NCBI RefSeq assembly: GCF_004193775.1
Contig: NC_041002.1
Span: 4,761,261-4,825,260, forward strand
From: Glycine soja
Lineage: Eukaryota; Streptophyta; Magnoliopsida; Fabales; Fabaceae
DNA length: 64,000 bases
Direction of reading: 5' to 3'
Under the pieces are notes generated by a model. That model searched no databases. It was not told the origin of the DNA and saw only the letters and a list, made by a program, of their open reading frames with translations. The number at the start of each line of letters is the position of its first letter. Position 1 is the stretch's first letter. Positions 38,701 to 49,099 of the stretch are shown here, in pieces. The position numbers and the translations under genes were made by a program.

Positions 38701-40883
38701 AAGCAACACTATACAGATTACCCAAGCAAGTTGAATATTCTAGGGGAGGACTAGGATACTCCCCAGGGCAATATGTTCCCCAACTACTTTCTTCTGCATT
38801 GGAAGTTGTGGTTGCATAAATATTAATATCTTCAGGAATAAGACCTTCAAAGATACTTCCAAATTCACATGCCTCCAGATAAAATACCTGCACCACCATC
38901 ATGTAAATCCAAAGATAATTTAGTGTCTGGTCAAATTAGCTTATTTTGTGTTCAAAACAACTTATAACCAAAACTTAAAAGTAAGGAAACAAAAACTAGA
39001 ATAACATGATGATGAGGGAGCTCAAGGGATCTAAAAAACTACTAATGCTCAAATGGACCTACCTGTTGTGAGATCTCCACATAACATATAAACTAAGCTA
39101 ATGAATATCTAAAAGTATAGTTGTACATGTTAAAGAATTAATGAATAAAAAAATTAATTAAAAATCACACTGGAAGTGCATTGAAAGTCATAAGTGATAT
39201 GTATTAATAATACTTTTAAAATAAAAACATTTCATTTTTAATTCCTTAACATGGCCTTAACATTTGCCATAAGTTTAAGGCCATATGAAACTACCAAAAG
39301 ATACTACACAATATCTGCATAATGGTGTAGAATGGATATTTAACATACCTATACAACAACTGGAGAAAGCTAGGGGGTATGATTTGCCTCCAATTTGGAA
39401 GTCTTGTGTTCCTAGACATGTATGCTCATTTATTAGTCCAAAATTTCATAAAATGACAGAAAGCACAGATAGTCTCTAGAATATCAAAATGATATGCGAA
39501 AAGCTATAGCATTTGAAGATCGAGGCGCAACTAAATGAAAACAAAATGTATTATCGAAGAGCTTAGAATGAGCTATCTCACCTTAGAATTTTCTTTCTCT
39601 TCCTCACCTTGTGACACACTTTTTTTTTTGAACATTTGTGATCACCATTTTGAACCATCTGCATTTGCATAACAGTAAGTTTAGGAATCTAGATCCATAC
39701 ATGGTACATGAATTATCAACTAAAGTTCTAAGTTGAGAAGCAAGGGGAAAATGCAAAATAAAATGGATTGCAGGCCTACCCTCATAATTTTTGCATCCTT
39801 CCAAGGGCCCTTATCAGAGCGCATATAGCCTCCTTAATCAACACATTTACAAGTACTTCCTAAAAATTCAGGCAACTCACTAGAAAAGTAAAACCACGAA
39901 CCTTCTCAATAACCTTTTGTTAGTTTTATATGAAGACTTTAACATGGAGAATGAAATCAGAGGAAAGGAAGGCAAAAAAGGGGAGGAAAAAACTGCTTGA
40001 AAGCTTTAGTTAAATTGGTTAGCTCTAACATAGCTACAACTAAAAGAAAAAACAAATATCCTCCAACAAGTCATGAATTCACTATACAATATATTGATTA
40101 GTGTCTCATTGTCATGTACTCACGTCACCAGGAAAAAATCAATATATTGTTAAATCATTTAAAGAAGGTGAGAGAGAAGAAAAAAAATTAGAAAAAGAAA
40201 CAACTATCTCAATTCTCAAAGTCACAAAAATTGGAGAAATACCAGTAGGATTGCCAAGAGTATGATATCCCGGTCCTCTGTCTCCTCCATTGTTGAGAGG
40301 GAATATTTGCATATTCACACCGGTGGCTACATGCGTCATATATGTTCATAAGCCATTTGTTTTAGAGGCACTTAAACTTTAGAATTAGGAAATGTAAGAA
40401 ACAAGAAATTTGATATAACTCCTTACCCACATGTTTTATGGCATTATTTTCTTTAGTTATGATAGCTTGAGCACCAAACAGGTAAAACACAAAACCAAAA
40501 ATGGAAATGAATAATAAAATGGAAACAAAGGAAAATGAACCGTAAGAGGTGTAACCGGCAAAGGCAGTGGCTTCGATGAGAACATTGACGATGGCATATT
40601 TGAGGATGTTCCAACAATTGGGAGAGGCGGCGGAAGGAGGAGGGGAAGCGGAAGCAACATTGGTGCAGAGGAATGGAGAAGAGGGCACACACACTAGGGA
40701 TTTAAAAGAGGACGTGGTGGCAATTTTGTAATTAGAGGAAATTAAAACTTCGACGGTTTTACATAAAATCGTCGTAGTTTTAATTTCCTTTAATTACAAA
40801 ATTGACATCGTGTCACATTTTAAGACGGTTCCTCATAACCGTCTTTATAATGTGCATCGTAAAATGTAAGTTTTTTAGTAGTG
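35747..40883. mobile_element. CACTA element 2 carrying a VPE fragment
   Basis: Right end finishes AAGTTTTTTAGTAGTG (CACTACTAAAAAACTT inward). The left end is TGCTACTACAATAG, a CACTACTACAA end with its first two bases changed. Subterminal AACCGTC/GACGGTT repeats occur at both sides (35780-36120 and 40745-40860), as in CACTA element 3. Flanking triplets TAG and TTG do not match exactly. Interior: fragments of a vacuolar processing enzyme on the minus strand (37143-38887) and several unrecognised frames, with no transposase seen. The region 38900-40740 is unresolved; it may hold other captured pieces (minus-strand frames with NVLIKEA/NVLIEATAFAGYTS). Confidence 0.7.
37143..38887 (-). pseudogene. 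Captured vacuolar processing enzyme (legumain, C13) 3' exons
   Basis: Three exon-like blocks in correct order on the minus strand. 38887-38688 reads [20 protein letters not shown] and ASNAEESS-like [20 protein letters not shown]. About 38136-37928 reads KERTISGDS and [20 protein letters not shown] with [14 protein letters not shown]. 37349-37143 reads [20 protein letters not shown] and [20 protein letters not shown]. These are successive exons of a plant vacuolar processing enzyme, a cysteine protease that matures seed and vacuolar proteins. The family's ESG is EFG here, CLGDLYSVAW is [10 protein letters not shown]. The third exon's acceptor AG has become AA (37351-37350), so normal splicing would fail. 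The N-terminal exons with the catalytic His/Cys were not found. A dead fragment. Confidence 0.8.
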
Positions 40884-42234
40884 TTGACGTGTCAAATAAT
40901 TTACTTTACCTTCAACAACGTTTATAACTCTTAATATATTAATATCATTTTCATCTATACACTTATAGTTTTTTTATATCATTCAAAATAATGACAACAA
41001 GAACTACAACTAAGGAAATGAGATGCCTACAGCTAGCGTTTGCAAAAAATAAAAATAAGAAAAAGGGAAAAGAGGTTAAGAGCTTCCCATATTTGCAAAG
41101 CTTCCCTAGATGATGATCCATGTTTAGACAATCAATCAACACCCTTGATTTGCTTCTATGTGGGTATGACAAAAACTCAAATGTGGCTTAAGCAAATATA
41201 ATTAATAATTTTCTTTGAATGACCTATTCATGTATATTTCAACTTAATTTTTTTTAAAAAAATAGTCATTCTCTTTTAACAAAAAGCCCTTTAAAAATGT
41301 GGTAAGGTGTGTTGATCTTTTAAAAATAAACTAAAACACACCTGTGTTTATTTAAGCACGTACTTTATTTAAAAATTTGTAAGAATATTTAAAATATATT
41401 ATGGTTGATTCTACCTATTGAGAGTAGTAATAAAGTAATAAGGAATGGTATCGATATCCTATTTGATATTCTCTTTATCACACTTTCTTTATGATTGATT
41501 GAAATTGATTGAAAATTATCAATTTTGTGGGGTTCACTTATCTATTTTAAAGTGTCAATGTATATTTTTCAAAAAACAAAGAAGGGTTATTGTAATAATG
41601 TTAAAGGAGGGTTAAAGTATATTTTTCAAGAAATAAGGAAGATTAATGTAAGATTGGATAAAAGAAGAGAGAATTTGTGAAATTTTACAAAATCTCATAA
41701 GTAGTTGTATAATTTACCCATAATTAAAAAAACATTGTAGTAACATAGTATTGCCGCTTAAAAATTCAAAGTCAACCGAAATACATTTCGACTAGTCTTA
41801 TCTTGACAAGATCCCAAAAATAATCAAACGATTTGTGCCAAGAAGGGGAATTTGCTTCTTAACTATGGGTTCCCAAGCCACTTCGGAAAGCGCTTGATGT
41901 AGGCGAATGAAAAACGGATAATTTATGATTTTGCGTGAAAGGTAATGGTTGAAAGACTATAAAGGAAAGCAATCAAGGAAAGCTTTAAATGAAAGTGATA
42001 AAATAAGTGCAGGATAAAATAAACTTGTGTTTTGGATTGATTGTGTGTTTCTAAAATTTGAAGTACAAGGCCTATTATAGGCTAAGAAATCAAATACATC
42101 TTGAAGTTAATGGACAATTTATAAAGTTGTGGTAAATCCTCCTATTAGATCATGACTTGCAATTGCTACTCATTTTTTCTAGTCATAATTTGTAACCTCC
42201 AACAACTCCCCATTATGCATTTTGAATTCCAAAC
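40884..42234. other. Spacer between CACTA element 2 and the retroelement
   Basis: AT-rich. The last few hundred bases may be part of the retroelement's lower LTR, whose outer end I could not place. No gene recognised. Confidence 0.4.
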
Positions 42235-43784
42235 TGTTGAACAACTTGCTTCATTTTTTTAAGGAACCGTTATCTTTTTTTTATGCTTCTGATGCACTAT
42301 CCATTGACTTAATTTGTCTTCTGTAACAATCTTAACCAACTTATAAAAAATTTATCCATAAATATCTTTTTTATTTTTTTCGTTGCCAACAAATCCCCCC
42401 TGTATCTTTTGGTTGACGACAATAAGAGGAAGCTGAAAGATGCATTACATCATAAGCTACCATCATTGGTACTATGTTGTTGTACTTATGGCTGCCTCTT
42501 ACTTATTGTTGGCTCTTCATCAATTTTGACATTATCCTTTTGTCAATTGCTTTGGTTCCCAACCGATACTTGAGGGAACATTTACTGCATGTTACTTTGA
42601 TTCCAAGCAAATATGGTTCGACTGTGAAACCTTGGACCTTCTGTAACTAATGTGTTTGCAGAAAGTAGACTTACAATATTTTACTAAAAATGCTATATGC
42701 CTCCTAACTTTATCTCTACTAGTTTGTAGAGAAAGTAGACTCACAATGTTAGCATAACACTGCTATATGCCCCCAGCTTCAGTCGATCCAGAACACTCCA
42801 ACCTTGTCTTATTCAATAGGTGTTACCTTTTGTTTTCATTGCCCAAGCATTAATTATTTCCATTTACCTTTTAATGTAGGAAATGGTAAGCCAAACACTA
42901 CACCACATTAGTAACCGCGGATGTCAAATCAACTGCACCTTTTTCAACTAAGCTGAAACTCCTTACCGTTAATAGCATTTGGACAACATTCCCATAACAA
43001 ATTTGACTACCATGACTTTAGCTACCAAATTGTAGGGATAACTGATTGCTTATCAAAGTTTATTGTAATTTTCAATATAGTCCAAGTATGACATGATTTC
43101 TCAATTAGATCCTCCTTGTTGCTTTTCAGTAATGATTTTTTTCAATCCAAGACAATTTGGTTGTCAGGTGATTCAAGTATTAACCATCTTTTGTAAGCAA
43201 CATTTCTCTTGGTTGAGGGTGCATGTTACTTATGACCATATTAACATATTTGACTCCTATAAGCTATACCATGCATTTGCTACTCAACTTCCTAAATCTT
43301 TCTTTGAAATTAGTAGCCATCTCATCCATTTGTTGTTCCATATTTAATAAGTCAACTACCATGATTTTAGGTTGGGGTCTATAAAAATGATCACTACTAC
43401 AAAAACAGCATTTTACGACATGGGCTCTACGACGGTTGCTTAGAAACCGCTTTAGAAAGTAGTGCGGTGGCATTTTTGTAATTATAATGAATATAAGAGC
43501 ATTTTATAATTCAATTTTCGACGGGTTTTATAAAAAAACCGTCTTAAATCATTTGGATTATAAACAAAATGCGCAACCCGTTCAACTTCTCCTTTCGCGC
43601 TGAACCCTCTTGCCTTCTTCTAACCCTAAGCGTGGTTGCAGCACCTCTTGCTTTTTCTTGAACCCTAGTCGTGCCCACATGGCACCCCTGGTTGAATCGA
43701 TCTCTTCCACAGCCTCTTCGTCGAGTTTGACCTTCTCGGCAGGGCTTTCGCAACACCCCTAGAACTTCCGAATCAAGGACTGTC

Positions 43785-44282
43785 AGCAAGAAGCACAACA
43801 GCTACAACTGCGGCCGTTGCGGCCTCCCTAAGAAGGGCCATGACTGCACCGGCAAGACCGCTCCCACTCCCACCTCCGCTTCTTCCGCCACCCCTTCCCA
43901 CTCCTCTTTCTCCGCCGTTTCCGCTCCTTCCTCCGGCTCCGCCTCCCGCTGCCCGCTGTCTCACTTCCGCCGCGCTCTCTCCTTCGACGAGGACGAAGCT
44001 GGCAGGCTCGACCTGTCGGAGCCCGTCGATGTGCGGTCTGAAGAAGATGATCTGGATTCGTTTGGTTTGTTGGGGAATCTTCTATGGTAAGTATTGAGGA
44101 AGTTGCCGCCGACGAGGCTGTTAACGGCAGCGATGGTGAGCAGAGGTTGGAGGGAGATGACAAGGAGTTTGTGGAGAACGGCGGAGGAGTTAAGGATTAG
44201 GGTTCCAGCGTGGGCTCAGGTGGGTTTTGTGTCAATTTTGAAGAAGTGTCCGGGGATCGTGAAACTCTCACTTAAAAGGGAA
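43785..44282 (+). pseudogene. Captured F-box protein fragment (At4g02760 type)
   Basis: The frame from 43785 reads SKKHNSYNCGRCGLPKKGHD, a short Cys-rich block, then a Ser/Thr/Pro-rich stretch, RRALSFDEDEAGRLDLSEP and LDSFGLLGNLLW, followed by TAA (44088-44090) where the family has a Glu codon. After the stop the frame continues VLRKLPPTRLLTAAMVSRGW, the F-box core, then RSLWRTAEELRIRVPAWAQ. The change G to T makes the stop and also creates GTAAGT. F-box proteins are substrate receptors of SCF ubiquitin ligases. GC-rich compared with the rest of the element. Confidence 0.7.
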
Positions 44283-44361
44283 AGGTCTGTGGTCAATTTT
44301 GTGTCAATTTTTCCCTCTGCATATTGTGCTTACTATTTTTCTAACGTTGTGTTTCTCGCAG

Positions 44362-44445
44362 GTTGAATTGGGCTTTGGAAATGGGGTAGTTGATAATATT
44401 TTCTTTGTCCCTGGGTATAGTATCAATGGATTTGTTGTTGCTCAG
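44362..44445 (+). pseudogene. Captured exon of unknown origin
   Basis: 84-base exon-like block bounded by CGCAG acceptor and GTAATG donor, with frame VELGFGNGVVDNIFFVPGYS. Source gene not recognised; it may belong to the F-box gene or to another. Confidence 0.35.
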
Positions 44446-45227
44446 GTAATGCTTGTTGAAGTGCCAAATCTTAAAATTTCACTTTCCTTTTGTGTATTTA
44501 TGCTTACTTTACAGTTGCTATTCATTTCTAGTTTTAGCTAAAGCCTCAATTTTCTTCAGCTTTCTGCAGTGCTAGTAATGTGGATCGAAATCAATGGAAC
44601 CCACACGCAAAATAGTTATGATAGCTGTGGGGGAAAACATAACATTGTTGTGGGCCTTCCATGGTCCATGTTGGCCGTGGGGAAGTCTTGCCTCTTCTCA
44701 TTCATTGGACATTGCTGGCTTGGAGTTAGTGGATCCACTTTCTGCTGATGTAAGCTTTTGCTGTAATGTTTTTAAATGCTCCTTCTACTGCATGTTGTAA
44801 ATCTCTGAATCATTTGTCTCTTTCCTTAGGGGTATGGATTTAGGATTTGGTCTTGATAATATAAGTAAAATGGATTTCTACAATTCTAACATAGGATGGA
44901 TGTTTTGAAGTTATCCTTGTTGAGGTGCGTAGAAATATTCAGTAACTAAGCTACTTGGAAAATAATAATCATTAAATGCTCCTATTTCCAACAAGATAAG
45001 ATGTTGATCCCCTTGTGTAAGATATCACCTTCAATTTTTGTCATTGGTGATGATAAACTGGGTAGGGAACACTTAATGCGATTTTGTGGTTGAATTATAT
45101 TTTCGTTGATATGTTTGACAATACAATCAATTCATGTGATTTGTGCCATAGTAAATGATGGTTGGATAGTTTGTGATTTTTATTGAGTTTGTGATTGTTT
45201 TTAGAGGAATTCGATTTGGGTTTGTAG

Positions 45228-45522
45228 ATTCAAGAGGTCCTCGTGAACTTTATGGAAAAGGCAGTACGATTTGATGTGGATTTGAATCAAGTTGAAGTCA
45301 AGTATCACTTAGAAGTTGAGAATGTGAATGGGATTCAATTACAAACAGTTCTGGAGGCAATGGATGTAAGTTAATACATTATATTCTCGTACTCTATTTG
45401 GAACATTCTATTTTATTCCTGTTGTGCTGTTGTAAATTTGTTTTTCCTGTAATTTATGTCATTTTTTAGGTAGTTGGTATTCTAGAGTATGGGCTTGCTA
45501 AAGTTGCTGATTTGATGATCAA
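45228..45522 (+). pseudogene. Captured exons, probably ZW10-like (kinetochore/Golgi tethering protein)
   Basis: Two exons. 45228-45365 is bounded by TAG and GTAAGT and has EKAVRFDVDLNQVEVKYHLE and NGIQLQTVLEAMD. 45470-45522 is bounded by AG and GTATGT and has VVGILEYGLAKVADLMIK. The words 'VLEAMDVVGILEYGLAKVAD' resemble the N-terminal region of plant ZW10. The identification rests on memory of the family and is not certain. Confidence 0.5.
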
Positions 45523-48139
45523 GTATGTTAAAATAACATTATTTTATTTTATGTAATGTGAAAATTAAATTACTAATTAAAAACATTTATGTGTTATAAT
45601 AAAATTAAATTTAAAAAATATTATTAAAAAAATAAAAATGTTTTTCAATATTTTTTATGAAATTTTAGAAATGTAATTATAAAAATTACAATAAATTTTC
45701 ACATTAATATTTCGTGGAACTGCTAATTATTTTATTTCGTTTCTTATTATTGTTTTAATATTACTATTTTTTGAAAATATTTCGTGGAACTGCTGATTTT
45801 TTTTAAAATATTCCGTTTCTTATTATCGTTTCATTATTGAAAAGTGAGAATGAAAATCTTACTGGGCTAAACATATTATGCTACATCCAATTTATTCATT
45901 CTTGCAAGACAATTGGCGAACAAAACATATTATGCCATGCTAGTGTTTTAGAGAAACTTACTAGCCTTCTTGATGATAAAGTATGCTACATTTTAGTTAG
46001 AGAAAAAACATATACTTGGTGTGGGCCATGATCAGCTTAATAGGAACCCAAAACAAAACCAATTATAAATATTTTGGAATAATAAATTACATTTAAATTT
46101 TACAGTAAATAATTTATATTGTGATACATAGTTATATTAATAAAGTGTAAATAATTTTTTTTATCTCTATCACCCCTACATTTTAGTTAGAGAAAATTAA
46201 TTAATTTAATCTTACACTTCTCTAACATTTTTTTATCTCTAACCTTCACCTAATTAATTAATTTAATCTTACACTCCTCTAATTATCTAATTTAACTCCA
46301 GTTATTCATTTTCACACACATACAACAACATTTCTAATAAATCATATTAATTAGTTTTGAAAAAATATGATAGATTTAAATAAATTAATTAATTAAAAGT
46401 TTGTGTATAGATTAAAATAAAATTAGCAACTTTAGGTGCCGGTCCTTTGTGATATCTGTCTGTCCATGTTTAAATTAATCAAATTAGCTAAAAAAATTCT
46501 TATTGATTAATGACTCCTAAAAATGCCCTCATTCAATATAATTATTTTAATATATTCAAATAACATTAATTTTATGCCCCTAATCCTTCTCACCTTGTAA
46601 TTCATGTCACCAAGATCTATGATGCTTGGGAAACTTGTCTTTCGCTCTCCATGCTTGAGGACATTGTCAGCATTATTATTGTTCTCTGTTCAAGAACATT
46701 AATTTTATGATTTTTGTTTATAATAATATTTGTTTCCCTTTTTTGCAGAGGGATATTGTTGGAATAGGGGGCTCTAGGTCAGACTTTGCATTATTTTGTA
46801 ACAGTGTAATTTTTTTTACACTAACTGTTCATATCTATTAAACTCTTGTTTTAATTGGTATTGATATATGTATGTTCTTTCTATAATTGTATTTTAATGT
46901 CTGATAATTTTAGTACGTACTAAGTTAGATATCAATTTTAATGTCTGGATATTAATTTTAATGTCTAATAATTTCTCACTTTTGATGTCCTTTCTAAGAC
47001 GGTTATTACGAAATAACTGTCTTTCAAAGTTTATACTTTTAACATTTAAAGGCAGTTATTTCATACTAACCGTCTTTAAAAGGTTTCTGGTTTTCACATT
47101 CAAAGATGGTTATTACTAAATAATCGTCTTTGAATGTAAATGCTGACACAACATACAAAGACAGTTATTAGTTAATAACCGTCTTTGAAAGATTCATACA
47201 TTTAAAGACGGTTATTATAATAACTGTCGTAAAAATTGATTTTGTTTTAACGATGTTTTAAACAATGACAGTTGACAACCGTCGGAAAATGCACTTATTA
47301 ACCGTCGTAAAAAGCTATTTTTTTAGTAGTGGATTATGAAAGACCCTTTCCATATCAACCCAACTTTGTACTAAATTAGAGGGCAAAGAGGAGTACTAAG
47401 TGAAAGTATTTCTTGTTAAAGATAGTGGAAACAATTGAAGCTTATGGTACTCATTTTGGTTTTCCTCTCCATATTGAAAAATGAATCGGCTGATATGTTC
47501 CACCATAGACTTGTCACCTTCGCAAGAAAAGGTTGTAAAATTTGGAATTATAAAACTCATTTGCAAAGGCTTCATCTTTTCAATCCAATTAGGATAAGGT
47601 TTGCTATATGTCGACTTGGTTAACGGTTTCAGCTGAATGCCGAAACACTTTTTCATGGTTTCGGCTAACATGCTTAGGAAATCATTAAAGAAGTTGCTAA
47701 CTGAGCCGTGTTGTGCATGACAACTGTTTTGATTGCTTCTCACATAAGGTCATAGGTTGAAATCCATGCTGATCAACTAAGGTAGGTGGAATAATACTCC
47801 ATGGAGGCTTCACCAAACCATCATCAATATGTTTGCAAACATGTATTTTGTGCCTCCTGTAGTACATCTAACACATGCATAATTATTTGTTTGTGTAGTT
47901 ATACCGTAATACTTGTATTCGACAGAACATACGACATACCAATATGTCCCACCACACTGGATGGCCATTTAGCCAATTGGACCAGCCCATTTTGCATGTT
48001 ATGTTAATTCATAACTCATCCAGTACCTTCCCCTTGGGCAATTAGTGGCTATTGTACTTAATTGTGTTGAGAATGGGCTATATGGCACTTGTTAAGTGAA
48101 ATTCGAATGGACCTGTAAATTATGTCCTGCCTGAGCATA

Positions 48140-48460
48140 ACTCAACTGAACTAGTGTTGGTTCTACCTGAACCTCATTCAATTGAACCAGTTGATTTGAA
48201 TTTGGTTGAACTAGCTGATTTGAATTCGGTTGAGCTGAATCCGACTTAACTAGCCAAAACAAATTTGGTCGACCTAGCCGATTTGAATTTGGTTGAGTTA
48301 GCTTATTCGAATTCGGCTGAACTAGTTGAACTAGTCCTGAATGAATTGAATTCGACTGGTCAAGCTAGACCAATTCAGATGGCTTGAATTCGGTTGAACT
48401 GGATGAACCAAATTCAACCAATATAGCTGATCCGTATTCAGTTGACTTGAAATCGACTAA
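48140..48460. repeat. Degenerate tandem repeat (about 24-bp unit)
   Basis: Repeats of 'ggttgaactagctgatttga' with variations, beside the retroelement's upper LTR. Confidence 0.65.
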
Positions 48461-48726
48461 TACAACTATTGCACAACTTAGCTTCCTATTTTAAGAAATC
48501 ATTATCTTTTCTTTTGATGCTTCTAATGCACTGTCCATTGACTTGGTCTTTTGTCACAATCTTAACCAACTTATTAATAATTTATCCATCAAAATATTTT
48601 TTTATTTTTTCGGTTGCCAACACATAAATATCTGAAAATGCAAATTTCAATAGCCCAACTGAAACAGGAGATAAAAAAAAAAGAAGAAAAGAAACTTAAA
48701 CTCAAACTTATACACCTAGAGACAAT

Positions 48727-48852
48727 ATCAGTTAGCACCCAGAGTTCCCGCAAACACTTCATTGGATCATGCATACTTTGAGAATTTTTATAATTTTGTA
48801 AAGCCGCAAGCAAACACTGAAGTGATCAGAGGAACTCTAGGGGATAGCTGAC
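48727..48852 (-). ncRNA. MIR395: MIR395 hairpin, copy 2
   Basis: Minus-strand hairpin. The mature sequence on the 3' arm is at 48742-48762 (ATGAAGTGTTTGCGGGAACT...), differing from the canonical core at position 13 (G to C). The star arm is at 48817-48837 and pairs over most of the 21 nt. The stem extends outward through 'gttagcaccc' / 'ggggatagctgac'. The loop is AT-rich. The plus-strand sequence of the star arm (CTGAAGTGATCAGAGGAACT...) is itself miR395-like, because the hairpin is nearly symmetrical. Sulfate-starvation family; targets ATP sulfurylase and SULTR2;1-type transcripts by family knowledge. Confidence 0.8.
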
Positions 48853-49034
48853 TTTCCATTCCACATTTTCATGCTTTTTGTGTTTCAATGTACAACGTAG
48901 CCGTAGAGATCAATGAGTTCTACCATTTATTGCAAAAACTTGTAATGTTCTTTCACATGATGGTGTGCTACCACTACCACATGAAGGAGGACCACTAGAG
49001 CTAAAAATCACGATGTTGATATATATAGCTATAG

Positions 49035-49042
49035 CTGAACCT
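49035..49042 (-). promoter_or_regulatory. AGGTTCAG box upstream of MIR395 copy 2
   Basis: Plus-strand CTGAACCT followed by GGTCAG, as at copy 5. It resembles the EIN3/EIL site AYGWAYCT with one mismatch. The GACGTGGCC word at about 49089 is a G-box/ABRE-like core. Confidence 0.4.
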
Positions 49043-49099
49043 GGTCAGTGTCTAGGGTCAGATGAAGAATGGAAAATACTTTAATTTGACGTGGCCGGC

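Larger units (their letters stand above)
43392..47331. mobile_element. CACTA element 3 carrying F-box and probable ZW10 fragments
   Basis: Begins CACTACTACAAAAACAGC and ends GCTATTTTTTTAGTAGTG. The ends are good inverted repeats for about 27 bases (both run on to TTTTACGAC). Target duplication is GAT (43389-43391, 47332-47334). Subterminal repeats of AAAGACGGTTATT and its inverse are dense at 46990-47310. It encodes no transposase. Captured host pieces are listed separately. The parts at 44600-45200 and 45600-46700 are AT-rich with no recognised gene. Confidence 0.85.
43264..47743 (-). pseudogene. Retrotransposon gag-like fragment, split by CACTA element 3
   Basis: Two pieces. 47743-47335 encodes PYPNWIEKMKPLQMSFIIPN and a GDKSMVEHISRFIFQYGE part, as in Ty3/gypsy-type gag proteins of plants. 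43391-43264 encodes HFYRPQPKIMVVDLLNMEQQ. If CACTA element 3 and one GAT duplicate are removed, the reading frame continues across the junction. It is a partial gag without protease or polymerase. Confidence 0.65.
42235..48622 (-). mobile_element. LTR retrotransposon remnant, minus strand, interrupted by CACTA element 3
   Basis: Two direct repeats mark the LTRs: 42235-42391 and about 48468-48622, both containing gcttct.atgcact.tccattgactt and ending (plus strand) in cg(g)ttgccaaca, that is TGTTGGCAACG on the minus strand. Just inside the lower LTR lies cccccc (42396-42401), GGGGGG on the minus strand, fitting a polypurine tract. A gag-type frame lies between. The pol genes are missing, so this is a non-autonomous or deleted copy. 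Outer end of the lower LTR unplaced. Confidence 0.6.

Noticed and set aside
39285..39479. Plus-strand frame of 64 codons inside CACTA element 2
   Set aside because: No known domain and no splice context; not enough support to call a gene or a captured fragment.
41700..42234. Search for the CATAA duplicate expected at the lower end of the retroelement
   Set aside because: CATAA occurs after the upper LTR (48623-48627), but no CATAA followed by TG was found near the lower LTR, so no target duplication is claimed.
43544..44163. Several Arg/Gly/Ala-rich minus-strand frames
   Set aside because: Shadows of the captured F-box fragment on the plus strand.
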